DNA of 64,000 bases from Vampirovibrio chlorellavorus (GTDB taxonomy: Bacteria > Cyanobacteriota > Vampirovibrionia > Vampirovibrionales > Vampirovibrionaceae). The notes below the pieces were generated by a model. The model worked only from the letters and a program-made list of their open reading frames with translations, had not been told where the DNA came from and ran no database searches. Shown here one piece after another: positions 27,316-35,181 of the stretch (positions are counted from its first letter, which is position 1; each line of letters opens with the position of its first letter). Position numbers and translations under genes: made by a program. The stretch is from the NCBI RefSeq assembly GCF_003149375.1, contig NZ_QFWH01000006.1, positions 124,001 through 188,000 of the forward strand, given 5' to 3'.

Positions 27316-29187
27316 ATGCGGATTTTGGAGAGCGGATTAATGAATGAGATGAGTCCATTGTTGGGTGTTGAGCTTACACAGGAAAAACGGACTTTTACGC
27401 CGTGGTCGGTTTGTTACCTGGTGACTGTCTTGGGCCTGGTGCTGGGGGGGCTTCAGCCATCGTTCGCTGAGCCTGCTCCGACCGCCGTCAATCCGTCGGC
27501 TTTTCCGGTGGAAAGTAAAGCAGTTGCCGTAAACAGTGCTTTGTCCGAGGGGAGCGAGTCCACGGGCACTGCGGACTCTGGCGAGCGAAATCTCAAAAAC
27601 GCTCCCTTGACCATCCCCGGCATTCAGTCGGCCATTTTAACCGTGAGCAAGGAAATCAGAACCACCGCTCCCATTGCCAATCTGTCGGCCCGACCGGCCA
27701 ATGCAACGTCGAACAGCAAGTCAGCCAGCGATAACTCTGCCCTCAAGTCCGCTGTGACAGCGGCGTCCACCACCGGCAAAGGGAAAGAGGGCTACTACCT
27801 GGAACTCCCCACTTCTCGCACTTCCCCGGAGGGTGCCATGGAGGGGGCGAACGTCAGGGAACTCAGCGGAGCCGGTGGTCCGCAACCCGCGGCCAGCGTG
27901 CCCGTATCGCCTGTCCCTGCCGGTTGGCTGAATGCCGATTCGCAGCAATCGGGCTCCGTACCGGCTGACTCCCGGGCTGAGGCGTTGACGCTGGATCCTG
28001 AATCCCAGCCGCTGGATTTCTCATCGACCCCCGCCTTGTCCGGGGCGGCAACAGAGGCGCTGGTGCGGGTCACTGTGGGCCTGTTGGCGGTTTTGGGCTT
28101 GTTGCTGGGCTTTTCAAGGGTTGTTTTGCCCCGCCTGATGGCTCGGTATCCGGCCTTTTTCGAGAATTTAAAACGCAAGGACGCCAAAATCCAGAATCCA
28201 TTCCCCGCCTCTTCTCTGTCGGAGCTTTCGGAGCCCGCAGCCGAGTTCCCTCCCGATTTGTATGCCGAGTTGGGCGGAACGGTGACACTTCCCGGGGGAT
28301 CACTGCCGCAAGTGGCAGAGACTGTCCAGCGTACCGGCGCTAAAGCCCGTCTGAACAGCCGGCGGGCCATCCCGTCCGGTTCCTGGTTGCGGAATTTGCG
28401 CCGCCAGCAAAAAGAGGCGGTTTTACCGGCCCTTGAGGAGACGCCGCCGTTTAACGTGCTGTTTACCTCCTCGCTGGGGAAAGACAAAGAGCTTCATCTG
28501 GTGGAAATTCGGGGTCGGCAGATGGTTCTGGCCAGTACGCCCTACCACATTACCCTGATTGGTGACGTGAGCGATTCGGTGCAGTCCCAGCCCGCTACAG
28601 CGCTTGCTGCCAATGGATTGTCGGCCAGTGAGGCCGGAGACCATGCCGACTTGAGCCGCCCGGCTGAGCAGGATACACATGAGCCGGACACGCACGAGCC
28701 AGAATCGGTTGAGCCAAAGACGTATGAGCCCTACACGCAACTGGCGGAAACGGAGTCAGAGGTGGTCATTGTGCCGGAGGGTCTGACGCTTCGCCGGTTA
28801 ACGGGAATCGAACTTTTCCCGGCGCTGGTATCTGAGGTCGAAGACCTGTCATCGGAGTCGGACGAATCATCCGAATCGGACGAATCATCTGAATCGGGCG
28901 AATCATTCGAGTCGACTGTTCTGGCCCAGGAGTTTGAGTTCCTGGTCGATCCGCAGGCGGATGAGGTGGCGGGGGACGTGCCGGTCTTTATGAGTCCCAA
29001 AAGCAACGCTTACGCCACTCGCCCACAGCGGTTGATTCCCCTGACTGAAGCGGATCGCCTGTATCAGCGCTATCTGGAAATTGTGACGCCCAACGCCGAA
29101 CTGGAGGCCGAGGAGACCGTATTGCCCTCGCCCTCTCTGCAAAGTGTGGTCATTCTCAATGAATATGACGACACTTACGGCTATTAA
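27316..29187 (+). CDS. FliO-like membrane protein with long disordered regions
   Basis: About 623 residues. A hydrophobic N-terminal segment near residues 30-50 ends in SFAEPAP, like a signal peptide. A long Ser/Ala/Pro-rich stretch follows, then a transmembrane helix (VTVGLLAVLGLLLGF) and a cytoplasmic FliO-like module with KELHLVEIRGRQMVLASTP and HITLIGD. FliO helps assemble the flagellar type III export gate. The C-terminal part is acidic with ESDESSESDESSESG repeats. FliO proteins are usually near 100-150 residues, so this one is greatly extended. ATG 27316 has AAGGAAGG upstream; GTG 27295 is less likely. No other flagellar genes are in the window. Confidence 0.65.
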   Translation: MRILESGLMNEMSPLLGVELTQEKRTFTPWSVCYLVTVLGLVLGGLQPSFAEPAPTAVNPSAFPVESKAVAVNSALSEGSESTGTADSGERNLKNAPLTIPGIQSAILTVSKEIRTTAPIANLSARPANATSNSKSASDNSALKSAVTAASTTGKGKEGYYLELPTSRTSPEGAMEGANVRELSGAGGPQPAASVPVSPVPAGWLNADSQQSGSVPADSRAEALTLDPESQPLDFSSTPALSGAATEALVRVTVGLLAVLGLLLGFSRVVLPRLMARYPAFFENLKRKDAKIQNPFPASSLSELSEPAAEFPPDLYAELGGTVTLPGGSLPQVAETVQRTGAKARLNSRRAIPSGSWLRNLRRQQKEAVLPALEETPPFNVLFTSSLGKDKELHLVEIRGRQMVLASTPYHITLIGDVSDSVQSQPATALAANGLSASEAGDHADLSRPAEQDTHEPDTHEPESVEPKTYEPYTQLAETESEVVIVPEGLTLRRLTGIELFPALVSEVEDLSSESDESSESDESSESGESFESTVLAQEFEFLVDPQADEVAGDVPVFMSPKSNAYATRPQRLIPLTEADRLYQRYLEIVTPNAELEAEETVLPSPSLQSVVILNEYDDTYGY

Positions 29188-29308
29188 AGCGGTCATGGGC
29201 GCAACGCTTCGTTCCGGCGCTGTTCGATTCTGACCACCCTAGCCTTCGCTCGGCCATTTTACACCGAGTGGTTCCTGTAATGGGTCGGCCCGTATTACAA
29301 TAGGGAGC

Positions 29309-30814
29309 ATGGCCAAGAACAAGACCAGTTATCTGTGTAACGAGTGCGGGGCTTCGGCGCCTTCCTATCTGGGGCGTTGCCCGGAGTGTCAGGCATGGGG
29401 CTCCTTTCAGGAGCAGGTCAGCCTGGTGAAACCGAAGACTGATACCCTGCGTACCCGCACCCTGGTGGGTGGCGGCGCTGAAACAGCCACGCCCCGCATT
29501 GTGCGTTTGGCCGATGTGGCGCTGGAAAACGCCGAGGTCTATTCCTCCGGCTTCCCGGAGCTGGATCGGGTGCTGGGCGGCGGCATTATGCCCGGCGGTT
29601 ATGTGCTGGTGGGTGGCGACCCGGGTATTGGTAAATCCACGTTGATGCTGCAAATGGCCTCTCACGTGGGGCTGCAGGGCAAGTTTGTGCTGTACGTGGC
29701 CGGTGAGGAATCGCCTTACCAGATTAAAACCCGGGCGGAACGGCTGGCCGTGGCGACTGAGGCCATTTCCATTCTGGCCCTCACCAACATTCAGCAGGTG
29801 CTGGAATCCATTCGTCAGGCCCGCCCGGACTTGGTGATCATCGACAGCATTCAGTCCATGTACTGCGCCGATGTCAGTGGTACGCCGGGCAGCGTGAGTC
29901 AGATCAAGGAATGCGCGGCCATCCTCATGGAAGCGGCCAAGTCGCTGAACATTCCCATCTTCCTGATTGGGCATGTGACCAAGGAAGGCACGGTGTCCGG
30001 CCCCAAGTTGCTGGAGCATACCGTGGATGCCGTTTTGTATTTTGAGGGCGATAAATATCAGAACCTGCGCATTTTACGCACGGTGAAAAACCGCTTTGGC
30101 AGCACCCAGGAAATCGGGGTGTTTGAAATGGCCGAGCAGGGCTTGCGGGAAATCGCCAACCCCAGCGAATTGTTCTTGTCCCAGAGTATGCTGGGTGCTG
30201 CCGGTAATCAGCCGGGCAGCGTGGTAGCCGCTACCATTGAAGGCAGTCGCCCCATTCTGGTGGAGATTCAGGCGCTGGTAGGGCAATCCGCTTACGCTAC
30301 GCCAAGGCGGGTGGGCAATGGCATTGAATATAACCGGCTGCACCAGATTGTGGCCGTGCTGGAGCGTCGGCTGGGACTGGATTTTTCCCGGCAGGATGTG
30401 TACGTGAACGTGGTGGGCGGCATGCGTATTGATGAACCGGCGGCGGATTTGGCCGTGGCCGTAGCCATTATCAGCAGCGCCCGTAATTTATCCGTGATTG
30501 GGGGGACGGTGGTCACCGGGGAAATCGGCCTGACCGGGGAGATTCGCCCGGTGCGCCAGTGCCAGAACCGCTTGCAGGAAGTGGCCCGCATTGGCTTTGA
30601 GCGCATGTTAATTCCCCGTATGGAATTGCCCCCCACCGGCATTCCCCAGGATCTGCAAATTCTGCCGGTGGCCACTCTGGCCGATGCGGTCAAGGCCTGT
30701 TTCGCCCCGCGCGGCGCTGGCGCCTCTGGCTCCCGGTCGCCGTCTGGCCATCATATTGATGAGAGTACCGGCGAAGTCTGGATGGATAGTTTGATGGAGG
30801 AAGTTTCCCCGTGA
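29309..30814 (+). CDS. radA: DNA repair ATPase RadA
   Basis: A 501-residue RadA/Sms protein that aids branch migration in recombination. The N-terminal zinc finger is CNECGASAPSYLGRCPEC near residues 9-26, Walker A is GGDPGIGKST near 106, the RadA-specific KNRFGS follows near 260, and the C-terminal Lon-like domain (EPAADLAVAVAIISS) is complete. Start ATG 29309. The small DUF1858-like gene overlaps its stop codon. Confidence 0.96.
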   Translation: MAKNKTSYLCNECGASAPSYLGRCPECQAWGSFQEQVSLVKPKTDTLRTRTLVGGGAETATPRIVRLADVALENAEVYSSGFPELDRVLGGGIMPGGYVLVGGDPGIGKSTLMLQMASHVGLQGKFVLYVAGEESPYQIKTRAERLAVATEAISILALTNIQQVLESIRQARPDLVIIDSIQSMYCADVSGTPGSVSQIKECAAILMEAAKSLNIPIFLIGHVTKEGTVSGPKLLEHTVDAVLYFEGDKYQNLRILRTVKNRFGSTQEIGVFEMAEQGLREIANPSELFLSQSMLGAAGNQPGSVVAATIEGSRPILVEIQALVGQSAYATPRRVGNGIEYNRLHQIVAVLERRLGLDFSRQDVYVNVVGGMRIDEPAADLAVAVAIISSARNLSVIGGTVVTGEIGLTGEIRPVRQCQNRLQEVARIGFERMLIPRMELPPTGIPQDLQILPVATLADAVKACFAPRGAGASGSRSPSGHHIDESTGEVWMDSLMEEVSP

Positions 30815-31017
30815 GCCCCAAAGCGCCCATAACCGACAGTATGAGTATCCCCGAGATTCTGGCCCAGTACCCTCAAACCCAGTCCGTGTTTGCCAAGTAC
30901 GGCTTGCACGTGGCAGGCTACAAGGCCCTGGAGCATGAGAACCTGTTTGCCACCAGCCGGGTGCATCAGATTGATTTGCAGGCCATTTTGAGCGATTTAA
31001 ACCAGGCCGTGAATTAG
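30811..31017 (+). CDS. DUF1858-like small protein without the usual cysteines
   Basis: 68 residues. SIPEILAQYPQTQSVFAKYGLHVAGYKALEHENL, read in parts, follows the DUF1858 pattern, in which a conserved CxxC normally follows the GLH; here the positions are Val and Tyr, so no redox disulfide or metal site can form. GTG start overlaps the radA stop (GTGA) with GGAGGAAG nine bases upstream, so it is translated with radA. Function unknown. Confidence 0.7.
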   Translation: MSPKAPITDSMSIPEILAQYPQTQSVFAKYGLHVAGYKALEHENLFATSRVHQIDLQAILSDLNQAVN

Positions 31018-31021
31018 CCCC

Positions 31022-31954
31022 ATGCCCAGCCATCCTCCGGTTTACATTCTGCTGTTGAATTATCGGGGAACCGATGACACGCTGGCCTGTCTGGATTCGC
31101 TTCAGAGGTTGGAGTACCCCCATTACCGCATTATCGTGGTGGATAACGCCTCGCCCGATGATTCCGTGATTCGCCTGAAGGCCCGCTTGTCGGCGATGCC
31201 GGGGAGTTTTCACTTGATCGAATCACCCCAGAACGGCGGCTTCAGCGCGGGCAACAATCTGGGGATTCAGGCCGCCTTGGCGGAAGTGGGGGAGGGGCAG
31301 CCGGGTTTTGTGTGGCTGCTGAACAACGATACCACCGTGGCTCCAGACGCCTTGACCACGCTGGTGGAAGAGGCCCAAACAACCGGCGGCATTGCCGGTT
31401 CGCTGTTGCTGTATCCCGATGGGCGGTATCAACAGGCTGGAACCCGTTTTCAGTGGTGGACCGGTAGCACCCGGGGGTATGCGGAAAGTGTGGTTTCCGA
31501 TGGCATGCGGGTGGAGACCCTGAGCGGGGCCAGCATGTTGATTCCGCTCGAAGCCTTTCGGGTGGCCGGTTTGCTGGATGAATCCTACTTCTTGTACTTT
31601 GAGGACGGAGAGGCTTCTCTGCGCTTTGCCCGGCGGGGTTTTCCGCTGACGCTTTGCACCCGCTCCCGGGTCTATCACAAGGAAGGGGCCACCACCGGGC
31701 GTAAAAGCCTGATGACCCAGTATTATTTTCACCGCAACCGCTTGTGGGTGCTGTTTCAGTTCGCCTCGCCTCTGCAAAAAATTTCCATTGGATGGTACAC
31801 CGCTTTCCGCTTGCTGCGTTCTGTTGTAAAATCCGCCCTAAGTCGTAATCCCGAGCGAACAATTTCCACCCGTGTCGAATGGCTGGCGGTCTCGGATTTT
31901 TGGAAAGGAATCAGTGGCCCATGTCCGCACAACCTCAACCCGCTTCGTCCATGA
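31022..31954 (+). CDS. Family 2 glycosyltransferase (rhamnosyltransferase-like)
   Basis: 310 residues with a GT-A fold. YILLLNYRGTDDTLACLDSL starts the nucleotide-binding domain, VVDNASPDDS carries the first Asp motif, WLLNNDTTV the DxD-like metal site and FLYFEDGEASLRFARRG the acceptor-side ED motif. It probably adds a sugar to a surface polysaccharide from the cytoplasmic face of the membrane. Its end overlaps the pyrophosphorylase gene by 34 bases, which suggests one polysaccharide operon. Confidence 0.9.
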   Translation: MPSHPPVYILLLNYRGTDDTLACLDSLQRLEYPHYRIIVVDNASPDDSVIRLKARLSAMPGSFHLIESPQNGGFSAGNNLGIQAALAEVGEGQPGFVWLLNNDTTVAPDALTTLVEEAQTTGGIAGSLLLYPDGRYQQAGTRFQWWTGSTRGYAESVVSDGMRVETLSGASMLIPLEAFRVAGLLDESYFLYFEDGEASLRFARRGFPLTLCTRSRVYHKEGATTGRKSLMTQYYFHRNRLWVLFQFASPLQKISIGWYTAFRLLRSVVKSALSRNPERTISTRVEWLAVSDFWKGISGPCPHNLNPLRP

Positions 31955-33024
31955 AGGCCCTGATTCTGGCCGGGGGCAAGGGCACCCGGCTGCGTCCCCT
32001 GACTTACGCTATGGCCAAGCAGTTGGTACCGGTGGCCAACAAGCCCATTCTGCACTACGCCATGGATGGCTTGTATCAGGCGGGTATTCGGGATTTTGGG
32101 GTGATCATCAGCCCGGAAACCGGCGCGGATATTCAAGCCTCCCTGCAAGGCTGGCTGAAGCCGGACGCCCGTACTACCTATATTTTGCAGGATGAACCGG
32201 CGGGGCTGGCCCATGCGGTCAAAATCGCCCAACCCTATCTGGGGAACGATGATTTTATTATGTACCTGGGCGACAACCTGATTAACGCCGATCTGGGCAG
32301 TCACATCGCCGAGTTTAAGCAGGCTGGCTATCACGCCTCCATCTTACTGAAGCAGGTGCCCAACCCTTCCGCTTTTGGGGTGGCCGAACTGGATGCGGAT
32401 GGGCAGGTGCTTCGGCTGGTGGAAAAGCCGAAAGCGCCCCAATCGGATCTGGCGCTGGTGGGGGTTTATCTGTTTACGGCCTCCATTTTTGAGGCCATCG
32501 CCAAGATTCAGCCCAGTTGGCGGGGGGAGCTGGAAATTACCGATGCCATCCAGCAGCTCATTGACGATCGGCGCACGGTGCATTCCCGGGTGCATGCGGG
32601 CTGGTGGCTGGACACCGGCAAGAAAGACGATTTATTGGCGGCCAACACCGTGGTGCTGGGCGAATACGCCCAAGCCGCTATTCAGGGCATTACCGACGCC
32701 GCTTGTCGGTTCTCCGGTGCGGTGCAGGTGGGGGCGGGAGCGGTGCTGAAGAACGTGCAAGTGACCGGGCCCGCCATCATTGGGGAAAATTGCGCGCTGG
32801 AGAATGTGACCATTGGCCCTTATACCAGTGTGGGGGCTGGGTGTCGGTTGAGCGATTGTCATCTGGAAAACAGCGTGGTGCTGGAGGAATGCGTGATCCA
32901 GGGGGTCCCCGGGAAGATTGAGCAGAGCCTGCTAGGCAAGGGGTGCCGCATCCTCAAGTCCGCTCAACCGCAGCAAAGCCATAAATACATGCTGGCCGAT
33001 CACTCCGAAGTGGAAGTATTTTAA
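31921..33024 (+). CDS. Glucose-1-phosphate thymidylyltransferase, long form
   Basis: A 367-residue sugar-nucleotide pyrophosphorylase. The N-terminal half has LAGGKGTRLRPLTYAMAKQLVPV near residue 17, with the signature GxGTRLxPLT. The C-terminal half has hexapeptide-type beta-helix repeats (ENCALENVTIGPYTSVG). This layout is that of long RmlA/StrD-type enzymes that make dTDP-glucose. ATG 31921 follows GGAAAGGAA; the frame runs further up but that part is the GT2 gene. No other dTDP-rhamnose genes are in the window. Confidence 0.88.
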   Translation: MSAQPQPASSMKALILAGGKGTRLRPLTYAMAKQLVPVANKPILHYAMDGLYQAGIRDFGVIISPETGADIQASLQGWLKPDARTTYILQDEPAGLAHAVKIAQPYLGNDDFIMYLGDNLINADLGSHIAEFKQAGYHASILLKQVPNPSAFGVAELDADGQVLRLVEKPKAPQSDLALVGVYLFTASIFEAIAKIQPSWRGELEITDAIQQLIDDRRTVHSRVHAGWWLDTGKKDDLLAANTVVLGEYAQAAIQGITDAACRFSGAVQVGAGAVLKNVQVTGPAIIGENCALENVTIGPYTSVGAGCRLSDCHLENSVVLEECVIQGVPGKIEQSLLGKGCRILKSAQPQQSHKYMLADHSEVEVF

Positions 33025-33249
33025 GGTCAGAGTTCGAGTGTTCTTTCAACGGGTTTTGTAAAGAGTTATTTATATTTTCAAATAAAAAGCTTTTTGATTG
33101 TTTTTAAGCAATCAGAACAGTAGGGATTGTCAAATGGGGATGGTATTAGGGCTGGCGTCAGTCAATCTTCGGGCTTTGGAAGTTTCGGATAGACGGACAT
33201 CACAATAGTGGGATATCGATGAATTTAATGACAGATGGGGGAAATGTAT
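33025..33249 (+). other. A+T-rich intergenic leader of the small-protein cluster
   Basis: About 225 bases, markedly richer in A+T than the flanks. It includes the hairpin TGATTG-N8-CAATCA near 33090-33112. No firm terminator or promoter pair was seen. Confidence 0.4.
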
Positions 33250-33465
33250 ATGCTGGGAGCTATTGGACGACTTTTCGGTGGTGCCGCAAAAACGGCTGGC
33301 AAAGTGGCAGATCCTGTCAACAAAGCGGCTGGCGCTGCCACTAAAGGTGGATTTTTTTCCAAAGCCAAGAAATTAATGGGGTCAGAGTTTGGACAGGCCG
33401 TGTTGTGGTCGGTGGGCCCTACGTTGGTCACCGGGCTGTTCGATGGGTTTTCCAAAAAGGCTTAA
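33250..33465 (+). CDS. Small Gly/Ala/Lys-rich protein 1 of an unrecognised cluster
   Basis: 71 residues from ATG 33250, preceded by GGGGGAA; ATG 33244 and 33235 are alternatives. The sequence begins MLGAIGRLFGGAAKTAGKVADP, an amphipathic, glycine-spaced stretch, followed by KGGFFSKAKKLMG and a hydrophobic end with VGPTLVTGLFDGF. The KGGFFS...GxTLVxxL pattern recurs in the next gene. I do not recognise the family. Membrane association is likely from composition. Confidence 0.65.
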   Translation: MLGAIGRLFGGAAKTAGKVADPVNKAAGAATKGGFFSKAKKLMGSEFGQAVLWSVGPTLVTGLFDGFSKKA

Positions 33466-33532
33466 ACCAATACGCCAAGGTGATTTAAGACATTGGGTAA
33501 TTAAGATTTATTCGAAATGGGGGTATTTTTTT

Positions 33533-34351
33533 ATGGCATTTGCTGCAATCAAAGGGTTTGGTCGAGGACTTTTCAGTAAAGCGGGCGCTGATGGCGTCGC
33601 CAAAGCTGCCGGTAAAAGTGGCGGGGTTTTATCAGGCCTCAAAGGACTAGGGTCTTCGGTCAAAAGTGGTTTTTTAGGGCTATGGGGTAAAGGCAAAAAT
33701 ACAGGAATCACTACAGGAAGCTCTATTAAGCCCCAGAGTCACTTAAAGGCCGAGCTTGTACGTGAGGATAAGGCGCTCTTGGATCAAATTTCTACCAAGC
33801 AGGATTTATCCCGGTTAGGTAAGTCTCAAAGGAAAGTGGCTTCCAATACTGAACCAATCGTAAAGCCCGTTGATATGCCTCAAGCTGCAAAGCCTAAATC
33901 ACAATTATCCAGACAAGATGCCATGCGGCCCCAACGGGCCAGCCAAACACCAGTGGGATCTGCTACCGCAAAGCCGAAGGCTGAATTGAAACCTGAAGAT
34001 AAAGCCCTATTGGATAAAATGGACCATAAACAGGATTTGTCCAAGCTGGGTAAAGCCAAGGATGATATTACGGTCGGCACCAAGGCGTCCGCAGTGGCTG
34101 ATACTGCCCCGGAAGCGGCAGAACCCAAAAAGGGCGGATTTTTCTCGAATGGGTTGGTGCAAACCATTGGCGGCACCCTGGTGGGCACCCTGGGCCTCAA
34201 TGCGCTCACCAGCATGTTCTCCGGGGGTGGTGGTTCCGCGGAAGCGGCACCCGCGCCAGCACCGGCCCCTGCGCCGGCGGCCAGCCCATACGATCCCTAC
34301 GCCGCCTCCGGCAGTTTCGGGGTGCCCGGCTCCCTCCCCAACTATATCTAA
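33533..34351 (+). CDS. Gly/Ala/Lys-rich protein 2 with an internal duplication
   Basis: 272 residues from ATG 33533, preceded by GGGGG at a fair distance. The N-terminal 60 residues are rich in Gly, Ala and Lys. Two copies of a charged unit follow, about 80 residues apart, with the shared pattern KAELxxEDKALLDxxxxKQDLSxLGK. Then comes KKGGFFSNGLVQTIGGTLVGTL, alike to the end of protein 1 when the two are aligned around GGFFS and GxTLV, and a tail rich in Ala/Pro. No known domain. The first half is more A+T-rich than typical genes here. Confidence 0.7.
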   Translation: MAFAAIKGFGRGLFSKAGADGVAKAAGKSGGVLSGLKGLGSSVKSGFLGLWGKGKNTGITTGSSIKPQSHLKAELVREDKALLDQISTKQDLSRLGKSQRKVASNTEPIVKPVDMPQAAKPKSQLSRQDAMRPQRASQTPVGSATAKPKAELKPEDKALLDKMDHKQDLSKLGKAKDDITVGTKASAVADTAPEAAEPKKGGFFSNGLVQTIGGTLVGTLGLNALTSMFSGGGGSAEAAPAPAPAPAPAASPYDPYAASGSFGVPGSLPNYI

Positions 34352-34392
34352 CGGCATAGCCAACGGATAAATCGCTTGGGATAACGCTCTTG

Positions 34393-34445
34393 CCCAAAAG
34401 CCTCTCGACCCTTACATTGAGCGGCTTTTGGGAGCGGCTTTTGGG
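34393..34445. repeat. Inverted repeat with a duplicated right arm
   Basis: CCCAAAAGCC (34393-34402) can pair with either of two GGCTTTTGGG copies (about 34422-34431 and 34436-34445). It follows small protein 2 by about 40 bases. There is no T run after it, so a classical terminator is not supported. Confidence 0.6.
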
Positions 34446-34601
34446 TCTCGCGAAAAGTGGGTACTGTCTGCAGACCGTTGTCCAACTCGCCCGGGTGCTT
34501 TACCCAGAGACGGAGCGGGGACACGCTGAATTCCTCAGTCAATATTGAATCAGTCGAAAGGGTTAAATCAAGTCAGGTCAGGTTGAACGGGGATTGATAA
34601 A

Positions 34602-34931
34602 ATGCTATCGCTGAATGTATCCGGCTTATTGAGAAAAGCTGGGGAAGGACTGAAAAAGAAGGCCAGTGGCGGATGGGCAGCCACCAGTGAAGCCCTGAAA
34701 AAAGCCAGCGCCCGAACCAAGGAGGCCTTCACCAGCTCCCCGGCGGTGACCGGGGCGGCCCTGACCATTGGGCTCGCCGGGATTGGCGGTGTGGCCTACG
34801 CCGGGTATCAGTGGACCAAACCTGAGGGACAGTGGGGCCTGGATGCTACACTCCCTAAGGGGGCTTCTCCCACCATGGGCTCTGGAGGAAGCTATTGGAG
34901 TCCTCAGGGCTTTAGGCCGCCGTACTATTAA
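34602..34931 (+). CDS. Small Lys/Ala-rich membrane-associated protein 3
   Basis: 109 residues. A Lys/Ala-rich amphipathic N-terminal half (RKAGEGLKKKASGGW, EALKKASARTKEAF) is followed by one membrane helix with glycine spacing (ALTIGLAGIGGVAYAG) and a short Gly/Pro/Tyr-rich tail ending in YY. GGGGA lies upstream of ATG 34602. It resembles small proteins 1 and 2 in composition but not in the GGFFS motif. Family not recognised. Confidence 0.68.
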   Translation: MLSLNVSGLLRKAGEGLKKKASGGWAATSEALKKASARTKEAFTSSPAVTGAALTIGLAGIGGVAYAGYQWTKPEGQWGLDATLPKGASPTMGSGGSYWSPQGFRPPYY

Positions 34932-35006
34932 AGAGAGAATACCGACTCTGCGGCTTTCCGGTACGGGGCTTGGGAAGCCACTCGCTTCAGGCCTCGATAT
35001 TTGTTC

Positions 35007-35151
35007 CGGTGAGGCTGCCCTCCCAACCCGTTTGTAAAACTCCGTGCAGCTCAAACAAAATACAGAGCGCTGACGGCCAGTGTGCCCGGCATTCTTTTTG
35101 AACTCGCTGTACTCAAACAGTTACAAACGGGTTGGGAGGGCTGCCTCACCG
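35007..35151. repeat. Long inverted repeat between convergent genes
   Basis: Two 31-base arms (35007-35037 and 35121-35151) match as inverted copies at 30 of 31 positions, around an 83-base centre. The arms contain CCTCCCAACCCGTTTGTAA. It lies between the 3' ends of small protein 3 and the 615-residue protein. There is no U-tract next to the arms, so it is not a standard terminator; a MITE-like element or a large hairpin at transcript ends is possible. Confidence 0.88.
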
Positions 35152-35181
35152 AATGTTTTCACAGCGCTGAGGGGTGCGGGT

